Source of the DNA: Siphonodentalium dalli
Taxonomy: Eukaryota > Mollusca > Scaphopoda > Gadilida > Siphonodentaliidae
Length of the DNA: 64,000 nucleotides
NCBI GenBank assembly: GCA_032622095.1
Contig: CP136064.1
Coordinates: 49,360,073 to 49,424,072 of the forward strand
Direction: 5' to 3'
Positions within the stretch are counted from its first letter, which is position 1, and the number at the start of each line of letters is the position of its first letter. The position numbers were made by a program, and so were the translations under genes. A model generated the notes under the pieces. That model was given only the letters and a program-made list of their open reading frames with translations, was not told the DNA's origin and made no database searches. Positions 27,801-41,552 of the stretch are shown piece by piece.

Positions 27801-30800
27801 TGTGGTCAAGGAGCCGGTTCCAATGATATCCATATTTGTATGGTTCTATTGAGACAGACCGAAGATATTTTAGGCTGTTGAAGCTTTATTTGGCCGGTTT
27901 TGGCCGGTTTGTTGGGTAAAGGGTTAAGAAATCATTTCCAAAAGACTGGACCACCATTTTTCAATACACGAATGCTAACATTTCACCCATCACTCCTTTT
28001 AGAAATGCTTATGTCAACTGTGATTTCTGCAACAACTTCAATTGATTTACTAGTATGGGAATGTGAAAGTGCAATAATGCATTTATCATTATTCAACATC
28101 ACTCTTTGTCTAGAGAAACACCCAGCTAAAGATCCACTTGTATTCTGAATAGCAGGAGAAAATTATAGCTATCGCTGTGATTTCCTCAAGGAAAAGACTT
28201 GAGGAATTGGAAATATTAACCCTTTCTATACTAAATGGATTCTCCCATTCAGTTATAAAAGTATACATAGGAATGATCTATTATTCATGTACAGGGGTGT
28301 TCAGGTAATAAAAGCAGACAACAGACAGAAAAACAGATAATACAAGAATGATTCTTATTCATTGGTGGGATTGCTTAGATAATAAGTTCAGGTCGTTTGT
28401 TGAACTTATTATTGAACATTTCCTAAGGGAACTTCTCGTAAATGAGTATTTACTATCGAAAGGGTTAATGCACGTTATAATGAAAAATAAAATATTGTCG
28501 TAAGTGGATTTCAAATTTCCCTTTCAGACAATTTTGCATTTGAAGGTATGGAGGAGGGTGATTTGTCAAATTAACAGCATAAATATACAAACCAACAACG
28601 AGTTCTTTGACATCCCTCCATATGAGGTCAGGACCCTGGTCGTGTACAATTGTAATGGTTATCCTGCGCTGTATTCCCTGGTGCAGCATGAAGGTACCAG
28701 TACACGGAATATCATGAGCATGGTCGACTGATACGGGAACATACCTGTAATACCACAATATCAAAATGGTTAGCGCCATGATTACTGAATGGCTCTCCCA
28801 TTCAGTTATATAAGTTTATATTGGAATGGTCTATTATTTATTTGGAGAGATATATCAACTCCTGTGTCAAGTCAGTGCTAGTATATTTCTGATTTTTTAA
28901 CACACATTCGTTTATCATTTTGTCCTGCGATCAAGAAATCCTCAAGTTTTTGCCTGAGAAAGGATAGCAATATTCCCTAATGCCATTGTGAGATTATATG
29001 CAGGTGACTGGAAAAATTTGTTTGAAAATCAAATTAAAATGTTGCAGTGAATTACAAGATTTGGAAAAGAATATTATTATGTCAAAGTGACCTGGACCTA
29101 TAACAATCAGTATTAGAATCAATAAGTGAGAGAATTTCCAGAATAAACTAGATGTTGCAAAAAAAATCTACATCAATAAAGGGGGATAATTCCACTAGTT
29201 AGACGGACCTCATAGTCGCAGGTGACAGGTTCCTATATGTATGCTACTAAATATCTGCGCAAAGTTTGACTGAAAAATGTAGGAGTACATAAATAGGCGC
29301 GCAAAACTTTTAAGATTGATGGCCTGAGAAATGTGAAGTTGACTTTGTATGGCCTCACATACATATTATATGAACTTTGAAACAAGGAATGTGCATTTTA
29401 AGTACTCACTCTCCATTTGGTGCCAGTTCACAAATCTCAAAGTACGTCATCAGGTCATAGCGAGCATATACAGGACTGCAACTGAAAAAAACAAATATAT
29501 TTTGTATAAATTCACTGATGAATTCAAGAGCAACAAACATTCAAAGCCTGTAGGACTAGAAAACTTCAGATACTATAATCCTTTTAAACCCTTCCATGAC
29601 TGGGGTTTTCTGAAATTTGTGAAAACACTGTGCCAATGCATTATATTATATATGCGAGTCTCCCAAAGGAGCCTCGCATATATAAGAGAATACATTGCTC
29701 TAACAATATTTGCCTTGACCACGTAAGCCAGTGCATTCTCTTATATATGTGAGGGTCCCTATGGCATATATAAGGGAATGCAATGGCACAGGATCTTGAG
29801 TGCTACACTGGCGCACCTCCCATCATGGAATGGTTAATTGAAAAGTACCAAATAAAAAAATTAAAAAAAATTAAAATGTATATTTTAAATTAATGCAAAT
29901 AATTATATCTATACATAAATATCATAATAAATTTATATATTTGGCCATTATTGAACTTAAGCATTTAATTAACTCTTTCTCAAGTCTATAGGAAATGTAT
30001 AATAAGTTAAACAAATGGCCATAGGCCCTCCATCTTATATATAATGGCCCTAAAAAAAAACTGAAAGATGTTGGTCTGTTAATCATGTCTGTTGGGCTGC
30101 AAATCAAGCCTGCAAATAGTGTGTCTGTAATTTGCAGAATGAGGTCACCAGAGGATGAATTTAGTGACGCTATCAAACACAGTGGGCTAGCATCACCAAA
30201 TTCACCCTCTGAGCATCTAATTCTGCATAGGCCTCATCTTTTGGGAAGTATTTTTTGTCTTAAATTAACATTGTTTTTAGTTGCTTTTTTCCTTCTGTTC
30301 AGTTTCTATATCCCTTTATTTGCAGACAATAAGATGCATAATCGAGGTGCTCTAATGGGTGAGAATCACCAACTTCAACTGGGGAACTTCTATCTGATCC
30401 TAGGTCTCCTATAGCAGTTGAGACATAAGCAGAATGAGATTCCCAGGATGAATTTGGTGACAGATGGGAGAGTGTCAATAAATTTTCCCTCTGGGGACCT
30501 CATTCTGCACATAACAGACACACTATCTCAAGGCTTGACGTTAGTAAACTGTAATTTCCTTCATAATGTTATTGTTACATAGATAACTAAATGTAGGATA
30601 TGCAATCACAAGACAAAGTTTTTGTTGAATAAAATGATCATTTAAAGCTTGAATTTCATATAAATCATGGTGCATTCTAATCAAAACTAAATCTCACCTG
30701 AAAAAATAATAGCTCAAAACAACAGTCAACACAAGAAAAATAGCCAGAAAATTACAAACAACAACCATGCTGCAAACAAGAAGACTACAACAGGCCTGTC

Positions 30801-33800
30801 CGTTTGAAAACAGCCATATTGGCAGGGCATGAAATTTAGGGCGAATGGAAAAGTTTGAATGGTGACCTGTCAACAGGTCTCCCTAACTTTCCATGGTGAT
30901 CCAATCACAGAAGTCAGTGCCCCAAAGCAGTCTGGGGCCCACCCAGGACATCAGAATGCTAATATCTGTGATTCTAACAAGCATTTTTAGCATTATGTAA
31001 AACTTTGAAAGACAATCTTTACATCACACTGCCTTTTGAGTGCTATGAATTAATAATAAGTGATTGTGATTGCATTGAAGTTTATCCATACTCTGTACGG
31101 TCATTTTATCACACAGCATGACATTTTACATCCACACTCAGTATGGATGAATAGCTGTGAAGAGGTCAAAGTGGGCAATAATAGGTAACTCAGTTGAGTG
31201 TTTATGCACCTTCTTATTTGGATTTTGTTTAAAGAGTTGACGGGTGCCAGAGCAATTTGAGATCCTCAAATGGCCAAGCCTGAGAACAAGCAATATAACT
31301 GAGTGTATCCCAACAGTAGCAGACAGCAATTAACCCTTTCATGACGGGAGCCACACAAAAACCCTGTGCCGATGTATTCTGTTATATATGCGAGTCTTCC
31401 ATAGGGAGCCTCTAATAAATGAGAGTATACATTGGCCCAACAATATTTAAATTGACCATGTAAGCCAGTGCATTCTCTTATATATGAAAGGCTCCCTACA
31501 GGAGACTCGCATATATAAGATAATGCACTGGCACAGGATCTTTCATGCTGCACCAACATGGCGCCCGTCATAAACGGGTTAAAGGGACATAAGGCCTTCA
31601 CAGTGGGGAAAATGTGAAAAATCATAAGTCGGTATATATATAAAAGTATATATATATATGGACTTTGTTCTTATTTTTATTATTGACGAGATGTCACATG
31701 TTCAAACCTTTGTTATGTACACAATACAGTTACAGTGCCAGCCATTTTATCAATAAGTAGTTGAGTAAATTCTGATAAAATCATGAAAGTTTATATTACA
31801 AAGGTCAGAGCAATGAAAAACACAGATTTTCAACTAAAACAGTTGATTCGCAATGTTAATATGTGATGTTTGTTGATAAAGTGACTGGCATTGTAATAAT
31901 GGTTTCAACAGGAAACCACAGAGATACAATATTAAAATTAGAACACAGTTTATCTATTCTTCAATGTTCTTCTTAGTTGTGGTGGATTTATAAACCTTTA
32001 AACATTTTCACATTTACCCACACTATTAACCACAAAGCCTGAATTTAGTGTGTCTGACAATTGCAGAATTAGGTCCCCAGATGGTGAATTAGAGGGATAA
32101 TGTTACTAAATTCACCCTCTAGGGACCTCATTTGTTGATGCTAGCCAGTTTCACTAAATTCATCCTATGGGGACCTTATTCTGATCAGGCCTCATCTTCT
32201 AAGAAATATCTAGTCTCAAATTAACATTGTTTTTAGTTATTTTGTCCCTTCTGTTCAGTTTCTATATCCCAAAATTTGCAGAAGACAAATGGGTGAACAT
32301 CACTAACTTCAACTGGGCAACTTCAATCTGATCCTAGGTGTCCCATAGCAGTTGAGGCCTAAGCAGAATGAGGTCCCTAGAGGGTGAATTTGGTGATGCT
32401 AGCCGCTAAAAAGGGATAGCGCACTAAATTCACCCTCTGGGGACCTCATTCTGCAAATGTCAGACACACTAAATTCAGGCGTTTTAACCACACACACCTG
32501 TAGTACTGTAACCAAGAATATCATAAGTCATTTAGTTCCAACCACACGTACCTCCACCACCTATTTACCAGTCTATAAATTCCAACCCTAATAACCAAAT
32601 TTTATTTACCAAAACCATAGTCATGTCGCTGGAAAAAGCATTAGTAAAGCGAGTAAATATACATTCCTATCATCAATAAAAACCAATAAACAGACTCATT
32701 CTTATTCCATACCTAGTAGCATGAGGCACATTTTGCAATGGAATCACCACTATTTTATCCCTTTCTATCCAGAATGGATTCTCCCATTCAGTTATAAAAA
32801 TATAAATTGGAACGGTCTATTATTAATCTGGAGGGGTGTTCAGGGACAGATAGTAAAAGTGCCTATTTACTGGAGGGAAATATTCTGATAATATTATCTG
32901 AACATTTCCTAAGAGATAACTACTCATCCATATGAGTAATCAGTATAGAAAAGGTTAATATGACTGCCACGGAAATAAATGTAAGAATACAAGAACTATA
33001 TTGCTTTATTCTGCAAACAGTTAAGTGAACAGGCAGTGATCAGCTCTTGGCTTTGAGGTTGATACATCAATTGAAGGAGATGCCATGTGAGAAAATTTGT
33101 CATTGTAAATGGCAAATTATTTTGGAAGGGCGTAAAATAAAAAAAAATGCTTTCAATCTGTCGTACGTTTTTTTTTAATACAAACATACGCAGAATTGAG
33201 ATCGAACAGACCCATTTCCCAGTTGAGATTTCTGATTCATTACAGTAATTGGTAACTATGATCTAATATTTGTTACCATGATGGTATGCGACTGAAGTCT
33301 CTGTAAGATTTTATGAAATTGTTGAATACGAGTTGAATATGTTGTACATCACATGAAAAATTGCAAAATGCCTACATTTACAGCGTTGGGTATTAATCTG
33401 CCTGAATCAACGTGAAGACGTGCAGTCATTTTGTTGGCGCGATGCCAAGTGATATGTAACTAATTTGCACGCCCGCCCAGGAAGCACGCACCTATGCATA
33501 ACTAGTGAGAGATAAGGAAATATGTAATGGCTTTTTTAATGATATAATAGGGGTTTCATGTGATATAATATAAATACCCGAGCGCATACTTTTCAATTAT
33601 TGACCTGAGAACAGGAAATTGACAATGCATGGCCTAAACAATTATCGATATAAACTTCATTGGTAAATCATTATCTACCTAGGGTATCACAATTATGTGA
33701 GTGAAAAAAAAAAAAAATTTAAAAAAGTGGACCTCTCTGGGCATATCAAATATTTGTTCAGTCCTATATCAGTATTCCCTGCCCCCCCCCCCCCCCCCCC

Positions 33801-36800
33801 CCAGCATTTCTCCTTTCAGATGATAATTATTAAAAAAAACACGAATCACCTATATAAATATAAAAACTTCTTTTCGATGCTAAAACAGAACAAAAAATAT
33901 GAGCAATGAGTCTGGTGGGTATCATTCATCGTGCATTTGACCATAACCAGCAGTGATTCCGTTATATTTTAATATAAATTCCAAAATATGAAATGAAGAT
34001 TAACAATGACAATATTTGAGTGAAAAGGTTTTTTTTATAAATGCTTAGAAATAAACAATTGATATGCAGGTTGTGATGCCAAGAATCTATAATGAAGGTG
34101 TCAATGACACTGTAGCCCAAGAGAAGCTAATGCCATACCTTACTCGTATTTAAATTCGTGCAGTACTATTTTTCGCGCAGCCGATGATGTGCAAATTTTA
34201 ACAGTACGACTCACTCCAAGTTTAGTGAACAATTTAAGAGGTGAAATTTAAGGGGTTTGTGTATTAACCCTTTAACCGGCCAAAACCAGCCAAATAAAGC
34301 TTCAACAGCCTAAAATATCTTCGGTCTATCTCAATAGAACCATACAAATATGGATATCATTGGAACCGGCTCCTTGACCACATTGTGATAGTTACAGTTA
34401 TGCCCTGTGCCAATGCATTCTCTTATATATGCGAGTCGACCATAGGTTGCCTCGCATATATAAGAGAATGCATTGGCCTAAAAAATTTTTTTTTTAACAC
34501 TTTTTACCATTTTTTCTTACATTCTTTAAGAATTTTATAATTTTTAATGTGTTAAGCCAATGCATTCTCTTATATATGTGAGGCAACCTATGGTCGACTC
34601 GCATATATAAGAGAATGCATTGGCACAGGGCCCTTCTGTTGAGTAAAGGGTTAATCAATATACATGTAAACTACTAAGAGACATTTTTGAAGTATGCTAA
34701 TTATATATCGATCAGCCGATGATGTCACTCAACTTTGTTTGAATTATTGTCAGTGATGCCCATCACTATTGAAAGACTATACTTATTACTGAACCAGCGC
34801 AAGTTTAGCTAGATCTCGAATTATAGTTCTACTTCACAACTGAGTATTATCAGGTGCATTGTATCCTGTGAGTGGTACTTTTATATCGTGGAGGTCATTT
34901 ATATAATCTACCTTAGGGTACATGATTTTGATAAATTTATACGGAAATTTGTCAGTTTCGAATTCGACATCAGGCTGCGCAAATTTGAAGTGCGTGAATT
35001 TAAAACTGAGCGAAAAATAATACTGCGTGAATTTAAATACCAGAAAGGTATATTACAGTCAATGGAGCAATAAGGAATGCGGAAAGTTTAAATTTGCTAC
35101 ATGAGGGAAGTTGCAATGCAGAGATGTTTTCAAATAAGAAATGGTGGCAATTTACACCCAAGATAATATGTTAGTATGAAGATTAAATGAGGTCAGTAAT
35201 ATGGCCAAGCCTTGAAATAGGGTGTCTGTCATTTGCAGAATGAGGTCCCCAGAGGGTGAATTTAGTGATGCTACCCCGCATAGCGGGCTAGCATCACCAA
35301 ATTCACCCTCTGGGGACCTCATTCTGCTTACACCTCAGCAGAATGAGGTTCCCAGAGGGTGAATTTGGTGATGCTAGCCCGCTATGCGGGGTAGCATCAC
35401 TAAATTCACCCTCTGGGGACCTCATTCTGCAAATGACAGACACCCTATTTCAAGGCTTGAATATGGCTCTCACCAATAGAAGTGATTAAATATTAGAATG
35501 GTTAGTTGGTAACTTGCAAAGGGGAGAGATTTTTTTCTTACCACTTTCCCATTGCTTTGGAAATATCCATAGCAAGAGATTTATGTTTCTTGAGAGACTC
35601 CCTAAATGATGTAAAATTAAAAGCACAAAAGTCAGACAAAATTAAGGTGTTCATTCTAAAAGAAGTGACACATGTATATGGTAATGAAATGATGCAAGGC
35701 AAAAAGAAAACTCTACTCTTTTATGGCCAAGGCCAAACATCGGCTCTAAAATTGCCTGGTGAAAAATCCAGGATGTGTTAGTTGGTCCACTTATAAGAGT
35801 TCAATTTCATCGTGAATACCAAATGACAAAGGTTTCTGATACGGTTTTAGCACAACATTGACTTGTTTTAATACCAACTAGAGGTGACACATTCCCAATG
35901 GGATTAAGGATACCCCCCCCCCCCCCCCCACACAGTGCAATTGGGCTACATTAAGGGTAGCCATATTAACATGTTTGTTTTTCGAAGAGAAATTCACAAG
36001 GAATACAAGCTCGGACAAAATTATGCATTATGTGAACAATGTCTAAGTCGAAAAAGAGGAATAACTCCACTCAAAATAGTAAGACAGAACTCATAATCGC
36101 ATGTGCACCCGTTCCCATGATACTATATATATGTGCCAAGTTTCCAAATGACTGAAAAATGTAGAAATACAAACTCAGATGTTGTGTCCATGGTTAATCC
36201 GAATAAACGCTCCCAAGTTACTATTTCTTTGGCTTCGGGGATAAAAAATATTTGAATCGAGTCGAGGAACCCACCCATTAAGGTCAGAGTGATCAGATAT
36301 CGATTTTTTAAATTTGTTATTTCTCGAAATGTTACTTATTTTTGGCCCAGAAAAAAAGTCGTCAAACCGACAGTCCCAGACAAAATTGTGAATGAAGATG
36401 AATAACTCTTAAATCAAGTGGTAATATGGCAAAATTTCGTTATACTCAAGTATTAATACGCCCATATTTCATTGAACAACATGTTGATAAATAACACGTT
36501 TTGGGAAATTTTATACCATAGTTGACAGCGGTTAGCATTATTTTGTTGTAATTAATCGATTCTAATAACTAATGTGTATTTTGAAGAAATGTTTTTGTTG
36601 TTGTAACTTGATGATATGGGGACGGTCTGATTGGATTGAGTACAATTAAATAAATTTTTACAGGAGGTAAATGATAACTGGCAACAAATAAGATGGTTTT
36701 TAATATTTTCTATCATTTAACTCTGTAAAAAAACATATGATATTGAGTTCACTGTCATTAATGGAGCATCATTTTTCTAATTGTAATATGAATCACTTTT

Positions 36801-39800
36801 CATGCCATTTTAGCAAAATAATGGAGTAAATTAGAATTAGAGAAACACAAATACTTTCACTTGAAATCATAAATTTTTTATTTGATAACAATCTGTAAAA
36901 TCTTCATAATAATAATCTTGTCAGTAAATGTTTTCGTACATTTTCCAATTGCAAAAGGAGCCAGGTAGTAAAGAGAATGAAAACGGGTCAGCTTATCTGG
37001 CTAAGAAAATTAAAAGACATTCACAAGTACATGATTCATCTGAAAATCATACGAACATGAGACAACAAAAATGTCAGTAAAACAGATAATAATGTTCACA
37101 TTTAAATAGTTGAATTGAAGAAAACACAGAACGGATGATATATATTATAGTATGATAGTTATATTTACCTTGGAGGTGTAATAACACCAAACTTGGGAGA
37201 TGGGATAGGCTTTGATACTGGAATTGTTTGTGGGAATGAGCGCTTTGGTGGAGGTCGACGTCCATTGCTGGAAAAAATAACACATTTTGAATAAATAGTA
37301 TCCCAACTTCTATGATTTAGATGGGTAGCAATAATTATCACATTACTGTTGGTAAATTATAAGGCAAATCAATTTCCTGTTTCTCAGACCCACACACATG
37401 CTCCCAAAACCCTGTGTGTAACCTTTTTATTCACGTTCAATGTGTCTGGGAAGTTTTAGTCAGTACGAAATAATTGTGGGATGTTTATTTGTAAATCACG
37501 TGTAAAATTGAGATAAAACAGACTCGTTTCCCAGTTCAGATTTCCGTATCATTACTGTAATTGGTAACTATGTTCAAATATTTGTTAAACATGTGATGGA
37601 TAGAGACTGCATTATCATTAGAATATGAATTGGTCATACCTGATTTGGGTGATTTTTGACGAAATAAATCATATGGAATCAATCAACAAACTTTTTGCGG
37701 ACATCTGTTCAGTAAATAATGACCATGGGCAACTGAAACTAGACCCTGAGCTAGACAATGTGGATGCGGAATGCTACAGTAATGCCCTAATTAATCGACT
37801 TCTTAACCACAGCAGAATTATGGGTAACTTTTCAGGATTTAGTCGGAAATATGGCTTGTTGCCATTCATCGGAAAGCTCTCGGCAAGAGCTTTCCGATGA
37901 ATGGCAACAAGCCATATTTCCGACTAAATCCTGAAAAGTTACCCATAATTCTGCTGTGGTTAAGAAGTCGATTAATTAGGGCATTACTGTATGTTGGTGT
38001 GTGCCCCAGAAACGTTTGGTTTTATTAAATCTATTATATATGTCACATTTGGTGCTTAACCCTGTCATGACGGGAGCTGCACTGGTGCAACCTTGAAAAT
38101 CCTGTGCCAGTGTATTCTCTTATATATGCAAGTCTCCCCAAGTGAGCCTCGTATATATAAGAGAATGCACTGGCTTACAAGGTCAAGGTAAATATTGTTA
38201 GGCCAATGTATTCTTATATATGCAAGGCTCCTTATGGGAGACTCGCATATGTAAGAGATTACTTGGCACAGGGTATTCGCAAAATGTTAGAAAGCTCCAG
38301 TCGTGAGAGGGTTAATAGTTTTTGAGTGGAACATAGCCATTAGTGAAATCAGATTTTATATGATGTTGTAACTGGAGGTCCGGAACCATAAATATATATT
38401 TAACCCTTTCAGTGCTAAGTCCGATTTTTTGTCAACCCATATTTCCTTGATCATTTTTCAAATTTATTGATTATAATAATGTGATACATTGATTGAAAGA
38501 GCTCTTAGAGCTCTTTCCATCAATGTATCACATTATTATAATCAATAAATTTGAAAAATGATCAAGGAAATATGGGTTGATACAAAAATTGGACTTGGCA
38601 CTGAAAGGGTTAACTTCTTGTATATTTTATAACTGAATGGGAGAATTATTTAGTATAGAAAGTGTTAAACTTACAATAGTGCGTCTCTAGACTGTTGGTG
38701 TAATGGATGTTGTTGGTAGTGACCGAACACCTCAAACACCAGCGGCTGGTTCTTGACGTAGTCTATAAACGACTTAGTAACGTTAACAGTGAACTGAAAT
38801 GGCAAACACAAACTATTTTATATTGCTTATCTTGTTTTAAATTTCTTCCCAATTAACATAGAGTGCAAATAATATTGAAATGAATACAATCTTAACAAGA
38901 CAATATAAAAATGATATCCTAACGAAAACTATTCAACAAATAAATCCCATCATCCTAACAATTTTATAATTTTTAATGTGTTAAGCCAATGCATTCTCTT
39001 ATATATGCGAGGCGACCTATGGTCGACTCGCATATATAAGAGAATGCATTGGCACAGGGCCCTTCTGTTGGGTAAAGGGTTAATTCGAAAGATGTCATAA
39101 ACATTCCTGCGATGAATGGACATAACCTGCTGTATCTGGATATCCTTCATGTGGTTCATGAACATCATTCACATCAGATCTAAGATGATGGAGATACAAG
39201 GACAATGTGTATTTCAATCTAAGGGCCATAACTTCAGAAGAAATTAATGGACAAAACCTGTTACATGTGGACATTGTTTCACTAATGAGGCCTCATGTGT
39301 ATTCTAAATATCATCCAAACATGAGCTATGATGACTGAGATACAGAGATGCTAAGTCAGCATGAACATATTTTTCACTCTAAGGGAAATAACTCTAAAAA
39401 ATCCATGTGGTTATCCTTCCTATGGTGGTGGTTCATCTACATACCAAAGATAATTTGAATCCGACAACCGGTGGCTGAGATATAGAGCTCCAAAGATAGG
39501 ATGGACACAGATGGATAGAAACCATTTCATTTGCGTGGTATAATAACAGATAAAACTCAGATATCAATATATTTCATTTGCGGGGTATGATTGCGGATAA
39601 AACTATGCTAGATTTTCATAATTGTAGTTCAATAGATCGAACACTGACTTACATTTTGAACATGGTAAAATCCAAGTGGAGGTCCTTTTCCTGTGTTTTT
39701 AACAGGCTCTGTAGAAAATGCTTCATCATGTCGGTGGAGAAAGCTGAAAATGGATTAAAAAAGAATATTATTAACCCTTTCATGACGGGAGCTGCACTGC

Positions 39801-41514
39801 TGAAGCATTAAATATCATGTGGCAGTGCATTCTCTTATATATGGGAGTCTCCCATAGGGAGCCTTGCATATAAAAGAGAATGAATAAGGTCAAGGTAAAT
39901 ATTGTTATATGGTTGATATTATCACAGCTGCATGTTATATATACTTGTCTCCGAGACATGCCAAGTGTTGCTCTTTGTACATGCCTGGGACTATATGACA
40001 CACAAGGCACCGATATAAGAAGTTGCATGTAACTTTTAATATCAGTTACATTTTTTGAGACAGTGCAAAAACGGCCACGGAAGCGACCCCAAAAAGGTGG
40101 TCATTGTATTCAGACATCACACTTAGGACACTATATGCACATTTTAAGGTCTATGTGTTAGATATATGGTTGATAATATATGGTCTCAAGAGCTCATGCG
40201 ACTAAATATTGTTAGGCTAATGCATTCTCTTATATATGCTAAGCTCCCTATGGGAGACTCACATATGTAAGAGAATGCACTGGCACAGGGTATTCAGTCA
40301 TGGAAGGGTTAAATGAAGCAGCATGACTCTCAATTTAAAGTGAATGATATGAATCTTGACTGCACTGATGTAGGTCTGTACTCAGTATGAATATATAGCA
40401 GTAGACATGTTAAATGCATTCTGTCTTGATGATCTGGTGACATGTAGTAAATTAACCTTTTGTTTTGAAAATATATCACATACACTACTCAAGAAGATTA
40501 ACTATTGGCTGGTATGTGTTTGTTTTTATAAATCAATAATGGTAAATCCCGTGTATAAATTAACGGCAAAATAACACCTTTTAAGACTCATGAGATATAT
40601 TATTGTGCAAATATAATGTTACACAATACACGAGCTTTCGATCCTTCTAGGGATCTTTATCAAGTGAAGTTGATCGTTATAATTGGCATTGTCCGTGGCG
40701 TCATGACGCTATGCATGAATTGTTTTCCATGAAATCGTGGAGTCAGACGTAACTGGATAGAAACAATATTTTCCTAAATAAGTAAAATATATATCTCCTA
40801 GAAGTATCTTGCCCACTGAACTATATGGTATATTATCCCAAGGAGGAGGGGTTAATAACTCTCCGAGTTGAAAAAATGGTACGAAATTCTATGGTACATA
40901 TCCTCTGTCATGTTCATGACACGTGTAATCACGTGATTTCTGACACGTAGTGAAGTATTCGCCATATTTTTTATCCCCAGTAGGACATTCCTCGTGAGCG
41001 GGGTGGGTGCGAAACCCTGGGAGGGAGCTCAGCGTTCAGTGGGCAAGATACTTCTAGGAGATATATATTTTACTTATTTAGGAAAATATTGTCTCTCCGT
41101 CAAAGGTATCTTGCCCACTGAACTATATGGTAAAGAATAGAATTTTCTAACAGGTGGAGGCCACGAGGAAACACAAAAACACTGCTATGCATCTGAATCA
41201 AAGAACTGGATTGACCTGATAACCTACAATATATACATATACATGCACAGACATATAGATATATATGTATATACATATATATATATATATATATACACAT
41301 GCACAATAGGACCATAAGCCAATGTAATATTCCATCCTAAAACTAATACCTGTCAGCAAGCTCAAACGAACAAAAAGTGGCCACTTAAGAGTTTAAGACC
41401 CCTGCAAGTAAAGTAAATAGCTTCAGAAGACATGGAGACGGATACGACATTCGCATCGGAACTTAGGGCTAATAATGTATCAGCCGAGTACTTGCCGGGA
41501 AAGGTACGGGTAAC

Positions 41515-41552
<38 letters not shown>

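Noticed and set aside
35506-35781. 91-codon plus-strand ORF ([14 protein letters not shown]...)
   Set aside because: No family resemblance, no start or splice context, lies in AT-rich intron; length is within chance expectation.
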